Shown here one piece after another: positions 4,710 to 5,722 of a stretch of DNA of 5,722 nucleotides. Numbering within the stretch: the stretch's first letter is position 1; each line of letters opens with the position of its first letter. The DNA comes from an uncultured Lachnospiraceae bacterium (GTDB lineage Bacteria > Bacillota > Clostridia > Lachnospirales > Lachnospiraceae), in assembly GCA_910589385.1 (NCBI GenBank), contig CAJUTU010000089.1:1-5722 (forward strand). Direction: 5' to 3'. Under the pieces are notes generated by a model, which did not search any database, was not told the origin of the DNA, and saw only the letters and a program-made list of their open reading frames with translations. The translations under genes and the position numbers were made by a program.

Positions 4710-5623
4710 TATTAGCAATGGGTTTGGCAGTAACGATGGCGGCAAGTGTGTTCACCGGTTGCAACAGCAGCGAAAATACCGAAAAAACGTCCTTAGATAA
4801 ACCGGTTTCAAGTCTTGAAAACACGGCGCAGACAGATTCTGGCAAGAATAAAGAAGATCTGAAAGAAAAGGAAGACACAGGAAAGACGACGGCAGTACTT
4901 GCAAATGTATCAAAAGAGGGTAAAGATCAGTCTGCCGCGGCGGATCCGGCCCAGACCAAGACAGAAGTAAAACAAGAAAGCGGTGACACCGCCAATGCTG
5001 AAAACGCACAGTCCGGCAATACTTCCAATACGTCTGCCGCCGGCCCTGAACCGTCGGGCGATGCTTCGGCCCAGGCCAGGACAGAAGTAAAACCGGAAAA
5101 CGGTAACACCGCCAACGATGAAAACGCACAGACTGCTAATTCCTCCAATACGTCTGCCGCCAGCACCAAACCCACAGACAAAAATACATCCGGCAGCAAC
5201 CTCAAAAATAGCTCAGCGGCTGTAACGACACAGCCTTCTGCACCGGCTCATGAGCATTCCTGGCAAGAGCATACGGCGGCAACGAAGCAATGGATTCCAA
5301 ACATTGTAACAGTAGACGACTACGAGACGAAAACGATTTATGGCGCTCAATTTTACAGGGTTATCAGTGATACAGAAATGATTGGAGATGGACCGATTTA
5401 TTGGTTTGAAAATGGATTTACATATGATGATCTTGAAGCAATCTCGTATAATGCATTAGTGAACGGCGATCAGGGGGTTATTGACGGCATTTGTTATAGT
5501 CAGTATGTGAATGTCCAGAAGACGAAAGATATCAAGGTCGGATCCCACGAGGAGGATCATGGCCATTATGAGACTTCAACCAAAGTAGATTACTATTACT
5601 GTGACTGCGGCGCAACGAAATAG
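4691..5623 (+). CDS. Repeat-containing lipoprotein with His/Cys-rich C-terminal domain
   Basis: A 310-residue exported protein. The signal peptide has a basic start (MMKRR), a hydrophobic core (TVLAMGLAVTMAASV) and the lipobox VFTGC with Cys24 as the lipid-modified residue, so it should be anchored on the outer face of the cytoplasmic membrane. Residues 25-185 are low-complexity, rich in Ser, Thr, Asn, Lys and Glu. They contain a 40-residue repeat, roughly 86-117 and 126-157, sharing TEVK, DTAN/NTAN, ENAQ and SNTSAA. The folded C-terminal domain (186-310) has HEHSWQEH (187-194), WIPNIVTVDDYETK, IYWFENGFTYDDLEAI, a His cluster (HEEDHGH, 286-292) and ends YYYCDCGATK (C304, C306). The spacing of His and Cys suggests metal binding or a disulfide, but I cannot name a function. 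Start ATG 4691 has AGGAG (4680-4684) 6 bases upstream. It follows the membrane protein gene by 20 bp. Confidence 0.85.
   Translation: MMKRRTVLAMGLAVTMAASVFTGCNSSENTEKTSLDKPVSSLENTAQTDSGKNKEDLKEKEDTGKTTAVLANVSKEGKDQSAAADPAQTKTEVKQESGDTANAENAQSGNTSNTSAAGPEPSGDASAQARTEVKPENGNTANDENAQTANSSNTSAASTKPTDKNTSGSNLKNSSAAVTTQPSAPAHEHSWQEHTAATKQWIPNIVTVDDYETKTIYGAQFYRVISDTEMIGDGPIYWFENGFTYDDLEAISYNALVNGDQGVIDGICYSQYVNVQKTKDIKVGSHEEDHGHYETSTKVDYYYCDCGATK
4947..5162 (+). repeat. Imperfect 120-bp tandem duplication inside the lipoprotein gene
   Basis: About 96 bp at 4947-5042 recurs at 5067-5162 with an exact 120-bp period, for example ACAGAAGTAAAAC, GAAAACGCACAG and TCCAATACGTCTGCCGCC at matching positions. 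Mismatches are scattered (several change amino acids), so the duplication is not recent. The reading frame is kept because 120 is a multiple of three. Confidence 0.88.
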
Positions 5624-5667
5624 GCGTTATGATCCCATGAGATTTTGCCAAAACAGTAGAATCAGAA

Positions 5668-5722
5668 GGGGCTGTCGGGAAATAATGATTTACGCCCCTG
5701 ATATGTAAGAAAGAGACAGTCC
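5668..5722. mobile_element. Possible edge of an insertion sequence or MITE
   Basis: GGGGCTGTC (5668-5676) and GACAGTCC (5715-5722, the window end) face each other as imperfect inverted copies. Ends of the form GGG-CTGTC occur in several insertion sequence families of Firmicutes. No transposase is visible because the window stops here, and no target duplication can be seen. Between them GGGGC (5668-5672) can also pair with GCCCC (5694-5698), with AAAT (5680-5683) and ATTT (5688-5691) inside. A plain hairpin is therefore the alternative. It lies 44 bp after the lipoprotein stop. Confidence 0.3.

Noticed and set aside
4752..5205. Two minus-strand open frames opposite the lipoprotein (125 and 92 codons)
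   Set aside because: They are antisense reads of the low-complexity repeat region; the plus strand has a signal peptide, lipobox and ribosome site.

Overview
The window looks like a chromosomal segment of a gut-type Clostridia bacterium, probably Lachnospiraceae. This rests on AGGAG-type ribosome binding sites, moderate GC with AT-rich intergenic DNA, near-consensus sigma-A promoters, a P-loop kinase of a kind common in Lachnospiraceae, and a Gram-positive-style lipoprotein. The assignment is inference from style and protein families; there is no rRNA or other taxonomic marker. I see no tRNA, rRNA, CRISPR array or complete transposase.

Left end (1-228): debris of a small sigma-70 region 4-like helix-turn-helix gene, broken by a frameshift. 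It is followed by an intact adenylate kinase/FlaR-like P-loop kinase (235-738).

Centre-left (739-3306): a strong sigma-A promoter (795-823) drives a 656-residue ECF sigma factor. Its sigma domains are fused in one chain to a transmembrane helix, an acidic stalk, an extracytoplasmic domain, a seven-unit P-x-x-Q linker and a small C-terminal beta-rich domain. A small orphan helical protein (2940-3230) follows and ends at a bidirectional terminator (3261-3306), shared with a convergent gene.

Centre (3302-3891): a SinR/XRE-like repressor gene on the minus strand. Its promoter overlaps a near-consensus plus-strand promoter over 3677-3710, with two inverted repeats across the overlap, so the repressor probably controls itself and the divergent unit together.

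Right (3892-5722): the divergent unit begins with a wrecked CbbX/SpoVK-type AAA+ ATPase gene. It has a probable 1-base frameshift near the start, a probable internal deletion before the P-loop, and truncation about 30 residues after Walker A. It is joined directly to a small two-helix membrane protein gene, which is followed 20 bp later by a lipoprotein with a 120-bp tandem repeat and a His/Cys-rich C-terminal domain ending in CDCG. The far right edge carries GGGGCTGTC and GACAGTCC in inverted orientation, which may be the edge of a mobile element.

The most interesting items are the one-chain membrane-anchored sigma factor, and the XRE-controlled divergent unit whose original AAA+ gene has decayed and now abuts a membrane protein/lipoprotein pair.
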